From: JBBIWA01 sp037439425
Lineage (GTDB): Bacteria > Acidobacteriota > Blastocatellia > RBC074
Direction: 5' to 3'
DNA length: 64,000 bases
NCBI GenBank assembly: GCA_037439425.1
Contig: JBBIWA010000016.1
Location: 1 to 64,000, forward strand
Within the stretch, counting starts at the first letter, position 1. Each line of letters opens with the position of its first letter. The notes beneath the pieces were generated by a model. It did not search any database and was not told where the DNA came from. It saw only the letters and a program-made list of their open reading frames with translations. The position numbers and the translations under genes were made by a program. This document shows, in pieces, positions 9,239 through 17,607 of this stretch.

Positions 9239-9315
9239 GGCAGCAAGCTGACGCGCGCTGCCAAACGCCTGGGTATTCATCGCCAGAATTTGCAACAAAA
9301 GATTAAAGAATTAGG
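9239..9315 (+). pseudogene. Remnant of a Fis-type helix-turn-helix C-terminus (NtrC-family regulator)
   Basis: One frame reads GSKLTRAAKRLGIHRQNLQQ followed by KIKELG, which is the DNA-binding helix-turn-helix typical of the very end of NtrC-family sigma54 activators and Fis-like regulators. No AAA+ domain precedes it, and the frame continues past the usual end into unrelated sequence. I read this as the tail of a deleted regulator gene. The motif is clear; the history is inference. Confidence 0.55.
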
Positions 9316-9348
9316 GCCGAGCTGCCGATACGTAATAAAGCAAAACCT

Positions 9349-9381
9349 AGCGACAGCTGATAAAGATCATCAGCTGTCGCT
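9349..9381. repeat. Perfect 13-bp inverted repeat (hairpin)
   Basis: AGCGACAGCTGAT at 9349-9361 pairs perfectly with ATCAGCTGTCGCT at 9369-9381 across a seven-base loop. There is no following T-run on either strand, so it is not a standard intrinsic terminator. It may be an operator or a structured RNA element. Confidence 0.6.
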
Positions 9382-9545
9382 CCTCTGCAGACTAACTACC
9401 GATAAACGTAGTACACACTACAGATGCGTATTAAAGCCCCGCGATAGAATAAACCCGCTCGCAAAGATTGCAGTTGTTTAGAAACTGGCGAGCCACTAAC
9501 CAAGCAGTCAAGGTAATTCTTGTGAGTTCTCCGATAGGGGATCAA

Positions 9546-10904
9546 ATGACCATAGCTTCTTTGCCCAAGTCGACCGAGAAGACCTGGATTGATCGAGTAA
9601 CAAGCCTGATTACCGAAGTGAGACCAGGCGAAGCCATCACGGCGCTGCTTTTGACCCTCAACATCTTCCTCTTGCTTTCAGCCTACTACATCATCAAGCC
9701 GGTCAGAGAGGCGTTGATTTTGGCTGAAAGTGGCGCCGAAATCAAAAGTTATAGCGGCGCTCTGCAGGCAGGGCTGCTGTTATTTCTCGTCCCTCTGTAC
9801 GCCGCTATTGCGAGCAAAGTCAACCGCATCAAGCTGATCAACTGGGTCTCGCTGTTTTTCATCTCCAACCTGGTGATCTTCTACTTTCTGGGCCAGGGCG
9901 GAGTCCGGTTAGGGATTCCCTTCTTTCTCTGGATCGGAATCTTCAACGTCATGGTGATTGCCCAGTTCTGGTCCTTCACCAATGACGTATATTCATACGA
10001 GCAAGGGCGGCGACTGTTTGTCATCGTCGGCCTCGGCAGCGCGGTCGGAGCAGTCGCCGGATCACAAGCGGCAGGAGTCCTGGTCAAGGAAGTTGGCATC
10101 TTCCCAATGATGCTCGTCTCGGCAATGCTGTTGCTAATCTGTCTGGGGCTGACCAATCTGATTCATCAACGCGAACAGAGTCGAGAACGGGATGCCTCCA
10201 GACGGGAGCAGATTGACCGGCCGCTGGCCCCGGTAGGAGGATTCCAGCTTGTTATCAGGCAGCGTTACTTGCTATTGATTGGCTTGCTAATTCTCATTGT
10301 CAACTTCGTCAATACCAATGGCGAGTACATACTGGGCAAAACTGTCAGCCAGGTAGCGCACCAGGCGGTCGTGGCCGGAACCGCAGGCGGTCTTTCCGAA
10401 CGCCAGCTGATCGGCAGCTTCTACGCCAATTTCCAATTCTGGCAAAACCTGTTGGGCGCCCTCTTTCAACTCTTCCTGGTTTCCAGAATTATCAAGTACC
10501 TGGGCGTGCGCGCCGCCCTCTTCATCCTGCCGCTGATCGCACTCGGTGGATATACGATCCTGGCGGCGGCGCCGATCTTGACCTACATTAGCATCGCTAA
10601 GATTTTAGAAAACAGCACGGACTATTCGCTGCAAAACACTCTCCGTCATTCGCTCTTTTTGCCCACCAGCCGCGAGGCTAAGTACAAAGCCAAGCAGGCA
10701 GTAGATACCTTCTTCTGGAGAGTGGGGGATATGCTCTCCAGTCTGGCGGTATTTGTCATAGCAAGACGTCTTAGCTTAGATGTTCGGTACTTTGCGGCTT
10801 TAAATATTGGACTGGTCCTCTTGTGGCTGATACTGGTCTTTAGCATCGGGCGGCAACACCGGAAGCTGACAGAAAGTTCTCAGGCTGAAACTGCATCAGC
10901 TTGA
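9546..10904 (+). CDS. Npt1/Npt2-type nucleotide (ATP/ADP) transporter-like membrane protein
   Basis: Polytopic inner-membrane protein of 452 residues resembling the ATP:ADP antiporter (AAA) family of obligate intracellular bacteria and plastids. The family-like core runs LNIFLLLSAYYIIKPVREAL, GAEIKSYSGALQAGLLL, then GIFNVMVIAQFWSFTNDVYS and GRRLFVIVGLGSAVGAVAGS. Around eleven or twelve hydrophobic segments are visible. The ATG at 9546 follows AGGGGAT at good spacing; upstream codons in frame lack family resemblance. It is followed by an Omp85 gene and an exported kinase-like gene on the same strand. Established members exchange nucleotides across membranes. Its substrate in a presumably free-living bacterium is not shown by the sequence. 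Confidence 0.75.
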   Translation: MTIASLPKSTEKTWIDRVTSLITEVRPGEAITALLLTLNIFLLLSAYYIIKPVREALILAESGAEIKSYSGALQAGLLLFLVPLYAAIASKVNRIKLINWVSLFFISNLVIFYFLGQGGVRLGIPFFLWIGIFNVMVIAQFWSFTNDVYSYEQGRRLFVIVGLGSAVGAVAGSQAAGVLVKEVGIFPMMLVSAMLLLICLGLTNLIHQREQSRERDASRREQIDRPLAPVGGFQLVIRQRYLLLIGLLILIVNFVNTNGEYILGKTVSQVAHQAVVAGTAGGLSERQLIGSFYANFQFWQNLLGALFQLFLVSRIIKYLGVRAALFILPLIALGGYTILAAAPILTYISIAKILENSTDYSLQNTLRHSLFLPTSREAKYKAKQAVDTFFWRVGDMLSSLAVFVIARRLSLDVRYFAALNIGLVLLWLILVFSIGRQHRKLTESSQAETASA

Positions 10905-11064
10905 GCTCTTTGGCCTACTAACTGGCAGCCTGCTCGAACGATTGAGATGCCGCTCGCAATGAATCCAGTCTGCTCACCAGCTTCGCAGCACCGCCAGCTT
11001 TACTTTGAGATGCCTAACCGAGGAGACAACCTTTCAAGCGAGACGTCGACAGAGAGGGTAAATG

Positions 11065-12606
11065 ATGAAGTATCGACCTCTACAATTGATTCTCTTGGCG
11101 TGGACCTTCTGTTTGCTTGCTCTCAGCTTCCAGAGCATTTTCGCAGCACAAACCAGTCAAAAACCGGTTCGCGCAGGTGAAGCGCAGAAGCCTGTGGTAG
11201 AGGAAGCTGCTTCCCCTGAAGATGAGCTACGAAGGAGAGGCGATCCTGGGAGCACACGTCTTTCGATGAGCAACTCAGCCGATGAAACTGAGCACGCTGG
11301 AAGCGTGCGCCCCCAGGTCTTCTTCGTCTCTGAGCTTCGCCTCAGGGAGCTGAAGGACTCCTCGATCAAAGATGAGGGTCTAGCCGGTAGTGCCAGCCAA
11401 ACCGAGCAAGAAAAATCGGCTGACACTCCTGCCCGGCAGCGGATCGTAGACCCGCAAAAATTTCCGCCCCGGTCGCCACTGCCGGCGCGGATATTGCTTG
11501 CGCCTTTTCGCAAGCTCGCGCCCAAAACGGACCGCCTCTTGACCCTGGTTGAAACGACCAACGCCTTAGAGCGGGTGCGGATTATCCTGAGCAATCCCTA
11601 CATTCGTCCGCTCTTCGGCAGCCTGGGAGATGGCTCCGGCTTCGGCGGCGGCGTGGCGCTCTCAACGGCCGATCGGTTGACGGAAAATGCCCGCCTCTTT
11701 TTCAGCACCCACCTCACGACCAGACAGTATCTGGAAACGCTGGCAGGCATTCAAACCGATCCGACCGGCGGCAAAGTATTCAACCTGGAACTGACAACTC
11801 GTTACCGGCTCCGACCGCAAGAATACTTCTTCGGGCTCGGCCCTAAAAGCGCATTCTCTCAGCAGACCAATTATGACTTGCAGGAACGCGGCGTTGGGTT
11901 GACTGCCAGCTTGCAGCCACATAAGCGGGTGCGAGTCGGGCTAGGAGTTGATTACTCCAGCGTGCGAATCTTCGGCGGCCAAGACCAAGAGTTCCCTACT
12001 ACTCAACAGTTGTTCGGCTCAAGCAGGCTGCCAGGGCTGGCTGAAGGCGCAGCGCTGCTAGGCGCTTTCGCTTTCGCTGAATTTGAAGGCCGCGACGAAC
12101 CGGGCCATCCTCGCAAGGGCGCCTACCTGAGCCTGGTTGCCAGCTCTAACGACAGTGTCGGTCGCGGCGATTTCGGTTTTGTCAGTTACCAGGCCGATGC
12201 GCGCGGCTACATTCCCCTGGGCAGCGAGCGGCGCCTGCTGGCGCTCAGATTGCTCGGCCTGTTCAATGATCCTAAAGGCGGCTCGCAGATCCCCTTCTTC
12301 CGTCTGGCGCGGCTGGGCAATTCACAGACCCTGCGCGGCTTTGATACCAACCGGTTTTATGGACGCCATGCAGTAGCCGCCAACATCGAGTATCGCTATG
12401 AGCTCATCCGCGGCATCGAGGCGGTGCTTTTCACTGACCTGGGACAGGTCTATAACCGTCGCTCGGAATTCAATAAGGAGAATTTTCGTGCGACCTTCGG
12501 TGGCGGCCTGCAGTTTGTTAGCCAGAAGAACACACTCTTCCGCTTCTTGATAGGCAAGAGCGGCGAGGGAGTGCGCTTACTCTTCGGTTTTGGACCGACA
12601 TTTTAA
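11065..12606 (+). CDS. Omp85-superfamily (BamA/TamA-type) outer-membrane barrel protein
   Basis: Outer-membrane protein of about 513 residues with an N-terminal signal (LILLAWTFCLLALSFQSIFA). A disordered, charged region of about 110 residues follows, and then a surface-antigen (D15-like) beta-barrel. The conserved Omp85 loop-6 motif is seen as LRGFDTNRFYG, and the protein ends in a barrel strand with terminal phenylalanine (FGFGPTF), the usual outer-membrane assembly signal. No clear POTRA repeats are visible, so it is shorter than BamA. ATGs at 11062 and 11065 are both possible after GAGAGGG; I prefer the second. It lies between the Npt-type carrier and the exported kinase-like gene. Confidence 0.75.
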   Translation: MKYRPLQLILLAWTFCLLALSFQSIFAAQTSQKPVRAGEAQKPVVEEAASPEDELRRRGDPGSTRLSMSNSADETEHAGSVRPQVFFVSELRLRELKDSSIKDEGLAGSASQTEQEKSADTPARQRIVDPQKFPPRSPLPARILLAPFRKLAPKTDRLLTLVETTNALERVRIILSNPYIRPLFGSLGDGSGFGGGVALSTADRLTENARLFFSTHLTTRQYLETLAGIQTDPTGGKVFNLELTTRYRLRPQEYFFGLGPKSAFSQQTNYDLQERGVGLTASLQPHKRVRVGLGVDYSSVRIFGGQDQEFPTTQQLFGSSRLPGLAEGAALLGAFAFAEFEGRDEPGHPRKGAYLSLVASSNDSVGRGDFGFVSYQADARGYIPLGSERRLLALRLLGLFNDPKGGSQIPFFRLARLGNSQTLRGFDTNRFYGRHAVAANIEYRYELIRGIEAVLFTDLGQVYNRRSEFNKENFRATFGGGLQFVSQKNTLFRFLIGKSGEGVRLLFGFGPTF

Positions 12607-12609
12607 TTC

Positions 12610-12650
12610 GGTGGTCAGTAGCAGATCGTTTCCCTACTGACTACCTTATT
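12610..12650 (+). terminator. Hairpin with T-rich tail after the Omp85 gene
   Basis: A 12-base arm at 12610-12621 pairs (one G-T wobble) with 12634-12645 across a 12-base loop and is followed by TTATTTA. It sits between the Omp85 stop and the kinase-like gene's ribosome-binding site, so it is an intrinsic terminator or attenuator that would lower expression of the downstream gene. Confidence 0.5.
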
Positions 12651-12664
12651 TAGAGGGTGTAGCC

Positions 12665-14383
12665 ATGAAGAATAAAGACGGGATGCGGCGAGCGTCGGTT
12701 CTGATTCTGGTCTTCGTTTTGTGCTTCGGCAACGTCTCCGCATTGGCGCAACGACCGCTCAAGTACTCCAAGGCAGAACCTATCTGGCTGGACTTCGATA
12801 TGGAGTCAATCCCGGAGCCTGCCGACTATGAGACCGCTTACCTGTACGATTTCGTCAACGGGACCATCTTCCAGCAGATCAAACAGGGCTTCGATCTTCC
12901 TCGCAGCTTCCGCAAGCTGGCAGGCAAAGCCCGGGAGGCCTACAACGTCAACGTCCTGGATGAGGTGCCTGACTCTTCGTGGTTCACTAACCGCAATGGG
13001 CGCCGACGCCTGTCGCTCGCAGAGATTAAGCGCGGACCCGATCAAACCGCTGGGCCAGCCGATGGGCCACTGACTGTGATCCGAGGCAAAACCGCCGGCA
13101 TCACACCTGGCTTCTGGGTGCGCGACCGGCTGGGCGAGATCTACATTCTCAAATTTGACCCGCCAGATTATCCGGAGCTGGCCTCAGCTGCAGAAGTCAT
13201 CTCGACCAAACTGTTTTATGCCATCGGCTACAACGTGCCGCAAAACACCATCTTTCGCTTCCGGCGCGAACAACTGCGCCTGGACCCCAAGGCTTCAACT
13301 AAGGACCAATTCGGCAATAAGCGGGCCATGACCGAAGCCGACCTCGACGATATTCTCCGCCGAGTGGCGCGGCAACCAGATGGGCAGTACCGTTGCCTGG
13401 CCAGCAAACTGCTGGCAGGAAAACCCAAGGGCGGTTTTCATTTTCTCGGCGTGCGCAAGGATGATCCCAATGACATCATCCCGCACGAGCATCGGCGCGA
13501 GTTGCGCGCTCTCAAGGTCTTTTGCGCCTGGCTGGAACACAATGACATTCGCGCCGGCAATACGCTGGATATCTACGTTAATGAAGGTGGCCGACGCTTT
13601 CTCCGGCACTACCTGATAGACTTTGGCTCTACACTCGGCAGCGACACTGCTTTCCCGAACCTTCCCATCGTCGGGCAGCAATATCAGCTCGATGGCGGCG
13701 AGGCTCTGAAGGCGCTCTTCAGCCTGGGCATCTACGAACAACCGTGGCTGAGGCGCGAGCGCAAGCTTTTATATCCCAGTATCGGCTTCTATAGCGCCGA
13801 GCATTTCGATCCGCCCAGATGGAAACAGAACTTTCCACTCCTGGCATTTGAAAATATGACCGAACGCGATGGTTATTGGGCAGCCAAGATCGTCGCTTCA
13901 TTCACCGATGAACAGATTGCGGCAGTAGTGGAAACAGGCGAGCTTTCCGATCCGGCAGCGGCCCGTTATCTGACCGAGCAGATTATTCAGCGCCGCGATA
14001 AGATCCTGCGCTACTACTACTGGCGGCGAGCAGCACTGGATCGTTTCCGGGTCGAAAAGCAACAAACCGGCTTCGTGCTGCGCTTTGATGACCTGCGGGC
14101 CGAAGTAGCCAGAGGGAGTGAAGAAATACCAGGCCTCTATGAATACGAACTGCGCCCACTCAGCGGGTCAAACAAGTTGCTCGACCGGGGGAAACTTTCA
14201 AGCACTGAGCTTTACTTCCCTCCCGCCCTGCTCGCCAGGATGAGCCAGTGTCGAGGCCCAGAGCCAGATTGCGGCGTCACTCGCTTGACTCTGCGCCGGC
14301 GAGGCGAGTCAAAAGCTGTGCAGGTTTACTTATACTACGACACAAACAAGGCTGCAGTTCGCATCGTCGGCTTCGAGAGCTGA
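12665..14383 (+). CDS. Exported protein with kinase-like catalytic motifs
   Basis: A 572-residue secreted protein (signal MRRASVLILVFVLCFGNVSALA) that I cannot place in a named family. It carries the landmarks of a protein or lipid kinase fold in the right order. A beta-strand lysine lies in GEIYILKFDPP (Lys163), and a helix glutamate in SAAEVISTKL (Glu177). A catalytic-loop-like HNDIRAGN gives Asp294 and Asn299 with D-x4-N spacing. A DFG-like LIDFGSTLG follows at Asp319-Gly321. The pattern recalls HipA-type or phosphoinositide-kinase-like folds. Start ATG follows GAGGG. Together with the nucleotide carrier and Omp85 protein upstream it suggests phosphorylation outside the cytoplasm, which is inference; it could also be a non-catalytic relative. 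Confidence 0.6.
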   Translation: MKNKDGMRRASVLILVFVLCFGNVSALAQRPLKYSKAEPIWLDFDMESIPEPADYETAYLYDFVNGTIFQQIKQGFDLPRSFRKLAGKAREAYNVNVLDEVPDSSWFTNRNGRRRLSLAEIKRGPDQTAGPADGPLTVIRGKTAGITPGFWVRDRLGEIYILKFDPPDYPELASAAEVISTKLFYAIGYNVPQNTIFRFRREQLRLDPKASTKDQFGNKRAMTEADLDDILRRVARQPDGQYRCLASKLLAGKPKGGFHFLGVRKDDPNDIIPHEHRRELRALKVFCAWLEHNDIRAGNTLDIYVNEGGRRFLRHYLIDFGSTLGSDTAFPNLPIVGQQYQLDGGEALKALFSLGIYEQPWLRRERKLLYPSIGFYSAEHFDPPRWKQNFPLLAFENMTERDGYWAAKIVASFTDEQIAAVVETGELSDPAAARYLTEQIIQRRDKILRYYYWRRAALDRFRVEKQQTGFVLRFDDLRAEVARGSEEIPGLYEYELRPLSGSNKLLDRGKLSSTELYFPPALLARMSQCRGPEPDCGVTRLTLRRRGESKAVQVYLYYDTNKAAVRIVGFES

Positions 14384-14429
14384 AGGAGATCCAGAGGTGA
14401 GAGGATGATTTGGTCTCGGCTTTGATATA

Positions 14430-16157
14430 TCACTTCTTCGCGCGCTGTTCAATTTTAGCCCAGGTGTCCCGCAACCCAATGGTCCGGTTGAAGACGAGCC
14501 TTCCAGGCGTGGAATCGGGATCCACACAGAAGTAGCCCAGGCGTTCAAACTGATAGCGCGTACCGGGCGCTGCATCGCGCAGACCTGGCTCAGCCTTGCA
14601 ACCAGAGAGCACTTCCAGGGACTTCGGATTCAAGTTGGCGGTGAAGTCCTGGCCTTCCGCCACTTCATCCGGATCCTCCTTCGTGAAAAGGTTATCGTAC
14701 AGGCGCACCTCACAATCAATAGCGTGCGCGGCTGAGACCCAGTGGATCGTGGATTTGACCTTGCGCGCGCTGGCGGCGCTGCCGCTGCGAGTTTCAGGAT
14801 CGTAGCTGCAGTGTAATTCGACTATCTTGCCTTCGGCATCCTTGACCACACTCTCGCACTTGATAATGTAGCCATACCGTAACCGGACTTCGCGGCCCGG
14901 CGAGAGGCGGTAATACTGCTTCGGCGGGTCTTCACGAAAATCTTCCTCTTCGATGTAGAGCACCTTCGAGAAGGGGACCTTGCGCGTGCCCGCGCTCGCA
15001 TCTTCGGGATTGTTGATGGCCTCCATCTCCTCGACCAGACCCTCAGGATAGTTATCAATCACGACGCGCAACGGCCTGAGCACGACCATTACTCTAGGCG
15101 CGCGCTTGTTTAAATCTTCCCGCAAGAAATGCTCCAGGTACGACAGTTGGACTACGCCGTTGGTCTTGGAGACACCAATATTGGCGCAAAAGTTGCGGAT
15201 GGCTTCGGGCGTGTAGCCGCGCCGCCGCATCCCCGACAGCGTAGGCATGCGCGGATCATCCCAACCCTTGACGTGGCCCTCTTCGACCAGCTTCAGCAGC
15301 TTGCGTTTGCTGAGCACAGTATAGGTGAGGTTGAGCCGGTCGAATTCAATCTGCTGAGACGGGAAAATGCCAAGCTGCTCGATAAACCAGTTGTAGAGGG
15401 GACGATGGTCCTCGAATTCGAGCGTGCAGATGGAATGAGTCACCTGCTCAATCGCATCCGATTGTCCGTGAGCATAATCGTAGGTTGGATAGATGCACCA
15501 TTTCTTGCCCGTCCGGTGGTGCTCCATATGCAGAATGCGATACATCACCGGATCGCGCATATTCAGATTCGGTGAGGCCATGTCAATCTTGGCGCGCAGC
15601 GTACGCGAGCCGTCCGGGAATTCGCCCTTCCTCATGCGCTCGAACAGATCGAGATTCTCTGCGACGGAGCGATTCCGATAGGGGCTTTCTCTGCCCGGTT
15701 CGGTCAGCGTTCCCCGGTACTGGCGCAGCTCCTCTGCACTGAGGTCGCAGACGTAGGCTTTTCCCATTTTGATCAACTGGATAGCCCACTCATAAAGCTG
15801 ATCGAAGTAATCGGAGGCGAAACACAACCTGTCCCATTTGAAGCCCAGCCACTCAACATCCTCCATAATTGACTCAACATATTCGGCCTCCTCCTTGGAC
15901 GGATTGGTGTCGTCGAAGCGCAGATTGCACTTGCCGCCAAATTCAGCTGCCAGCCCGAAATCCAGACAGATCGCCTTGGCGTGACCGATGTGCAGATAGC
16001 CGTTCGGTTCGGGCGGGAAACGAGTCTGCACACGTCCGCCGTATTTGCCCGACTTGAGGTCTTGAATGATAATTTCCCGAATGAAATTGGATCGCCCCTC
16101 AGTCGCAACTGAGGCTTCAATCGGCCTTGAGCTGGAATCAGATTTCAACGAGTTCAT
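14430..16157 (-). CDS. glnS: Glutaminyl-tRNA synthetase
   Basis: Class I aminoacyl-tRNA synthetase charging tRNA-Gln. Residues 24-60 (SNFIREIIIQDL then TRFPPEPNGYLHIGHAKA) contain the HIGH motif in the GlnRS-specific context. The KMSKS-type loop reads VLSKRKLLKLV. The glutamine-specific anticodon-binding beta-barrels follow, ending DSTPGRLVFNRTIGLRDTW. From the ATG at 16157, preceded by AGGGGAT, the protein is 575 residues. Starts at 16211 or 16232 would add an unconserved head. Having GlnRS implies direct Gln-tRNA formation. Whether the organism also has GatCAB is not visible here. Confidence 0.93.
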   Translation of the reverse strand: MNSLKSDSSSRPIEASVATEGRSNFIREIIIQDLKSGKYGGRVQTRFPPEPNGYLHIGHAKAICLDFGLAAEFGGKCNLRFDDTNPSKEEAEYVESIMEDVEWLGFKWDRLCFASDYFDQLYEWAIQLIKMGKAYVCDLSAEELRQYRGTLTEPGRESPYRNRSVAENLDLFERMRKGEFPDGSRTLRAKIDMASPNLNMRDPVMYRILHMEHHRTGKKWCIYPTYDYAHGQSDAIEQVTHSICTLEFEDHRPLYNWFIEQLGIFPSQQIEFDRLNLTYTVLSKRKLLKLVEEGHVKGWDDPRMPTLSGMRRRGYTPEAIRNFCANIGVSKTNGVVQLSYLEHFLREDLNKRAPRVMVVLRPLRVVIDNYPEGLVEEMEAINNPEDASAGTRKVPFSKVLYIEEEDFREDPPKQYYRLSPGREVRLRYGYIIKCESVVKDAEGKIVELHCSYDPETRSGSAASARKVKSTIHWVSAAHAIDCEVRLYDNLFTKEDPDEVAEGQDFTANLNPKSLEVLSGCKAEPGLRDAAPGTRYQFERLGYFCVDPDSTPGRLVFNRTIGLRDTWAKIEQRAKK

Positions 16158-16252
16158 CTTGCTTGCGCTATCCCCTGTGAAGATCCTCTGCAGATTGGAT
16201 CGCGAGAGCATGTCCCACCCCCGCGTTATCACGCCTTATGTTAGTTAATCGA

Positions 16253-17605
16253 TTATATATCGAGTTCGAGGGCAGTGCCTATCGTTTTCTTGAGCTCACC
16301 AATCAGATACAAAGAACCGCAGGCACAGATCAAACCCTCTGGGGGAGTGAGGCGCCTGGCGAGACTCAGCGCCTGAGCCACATTGCCGGCGCAGATTAAT
16401 TGATAGCCGATCCCTAAAACCTGCGCCGCAATGGCAGCAGAGGAAGCAGCGCGCGTATCAGCGATGCTAGTGACCACTACCGTCCTGGCAGCAGGGAAGA
16501 GGATCGCTGCAACCTCGGCAATAGCTTTATCAGCCATGCTGCCGAAAAGCAGCGTGATCGGTATCCGGTAATGCTCATCCAGAAAATCACGCAGTGCGCG
16601 CGCCCCGGCCGGATTGTGCGCGCCATCGAGTAACAGCGGCCTCTGGTCAGTGACCAGCTCCAGGCGCCCAGGCCACTGTACTCGCCCCAGCCCTTCAATG
16701 ATCGCCTCTGTGGAGATACCTAACCCTCGCTCCCCCAGCTGCTCCGCGATGTGAATGGCAGTGCACGCATTGGTTACTTGATGGCGCCCGCGCAAATTCA
16801 ACTGCACTTCATATAGCGCCCGGCTGGTGCGATAGCGAAAACGATACAATCCGGCGCGCAGTAGTTCGGGCAGATGCGGGGCCTGATTATCTTCACGACT
16901 GATGATCTCCAGGGCGGTTGCATCATCTGCTACCACGATGCACGGCGCTCGCCTCTCGGCGCACCGCCCGGCGATGACCGCCATCGCTTCTGCTGCTTGC
17001 GGAGCGACGACTACCGGGACGGTAGCTTTAATGATCCCAGCCTTCTCGCGGGCAATCGCAGCCAGCGTGTCTCCAAGGTAACGCTGATGATCAAGTGCCA
17101 CCGGCGTAATCGCCGTCACCAGCGGCCGGCAGATATTGGTCGCATCCAACCGCCCCCCCAATCCCACTTCCAGCACTGCCAACTCCACCTGGCGTTCGGC
17201 AAAATAGAGAAAAGCGATGGCGGTCACCTGCTCGAAAAAGGTCGGCAGCGCGGGCAGCTCTCCGCTCGCCACCAGCCGCTCGCCAGAGGCGCGCACTTCG
17301 GTGGCTAATCGGGCGAAATCTTCTGGGGAGATGGGTTGACCGTTAATGCATATGCGCTCGGTGATCTCGACCAGGTGCGGCGAGGTGTAAAGCCCGACTC
17401 TGAGGCCGGCCCCTCGCGCGATGGCTTCTATCATCGCTGCGGTTGAGCCTTTCCCGTTGGTGCCCGCAATGTGCACGGCCGCGAAATCGTGTTGCGGATC
17501 GCCCAAGCTCCGGCAAAGAAGCCGAATGCTTTCGAGCCCGAGCTTCAGCGCCAGCGTCTCGTGCCCGATGGCGTAAAGATACCTGACGGCTTCGTCGTAG
17601 TTCAT
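16253..17605 (-). CDS. folC: Folylpolyglutamate synthase / dihydrofolate synthase
   Basis: Mur-ligase-type enzyme of 450 residues that adds glutamate to dihydropteroate and folates. The P-loop reads HIAGTNGKGSTAAMIEA, and the folate-binding region YTSPHLVEITERICING follows, both diagnostic for FolC. Later GLGGRLDATN and LLLDGAHNPAGARAL mark the central and C-terminal domains. The ATG at 17605 has GGAG eight bases upstream; an in-frame GTG at 17611 overlaps the stop of the upstream amidase gene, so the two genes are translationally coupled. Confidence 0.92.
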   Translation of the reverse strand: MNYDEAVRYLYAIGHETLALKLGLESIRLLCRSLGDPQHDFAAVHIAGTNGKGSTAAMIEAIARGAGLRVGLYTSPHLVEITERICINGQPISPEDFARLATEVRASGERLVASGELPALPTFFEQVTAIAFLYFAERQVELAVLEVGLGGRLDATNICRPLVTAITPVALDHQRYLGDTLAAIAREKAGIIKATVPVVVAPQAAEAMAVIAGRCAERRAPCIVVADDATALEIISREDNQAPHLPELLRAGLYRFRYRTSRALYEVQLNLRGRHQVTNACTAIHIAEQLGERGLGISTEAIIEGLGRVQWPGRLELVTDQRPLLLDGAHNPAGARALRDFLDEHYRIPITLLFGSMADKAIAEVAAILFPAARTVVVTSIADTRAASSAAIAAQVLGIGYQLICAGNVAQALSLARRLTPPEGLICACGSLYLIGELKKTIGTALELDI

Positions 17606-17607
17606 CC

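Larger units (their letters stand above)
8845..9545 (+). other. Gene-poor stretch with decayed fragments and hairpins
   Basis: About 700 bases without an intact gene. It holds a helix-turn-helix remnant at about 9239-9315 and a perfect 13-bp hairpin at 9349-9381. A 19-base near-perfect palindrome lies at 9098-9116. The minus strand of 8950-9080 can be read as a plausible protein fragment (GKVVVAGSHLDLIPWV), but I cannot assign it. A short match (GCTATAAACAGGCC, about 8911-8924) is shared with the repeat cluster near 30.0 kb. Confidence 0.5.

Noticed and set aside
9349..9381. Intrinsic terminator interpretation of the 13-bp hairpin
   Set aside because: No T-run follows on either strand; kept only as a hairpin.
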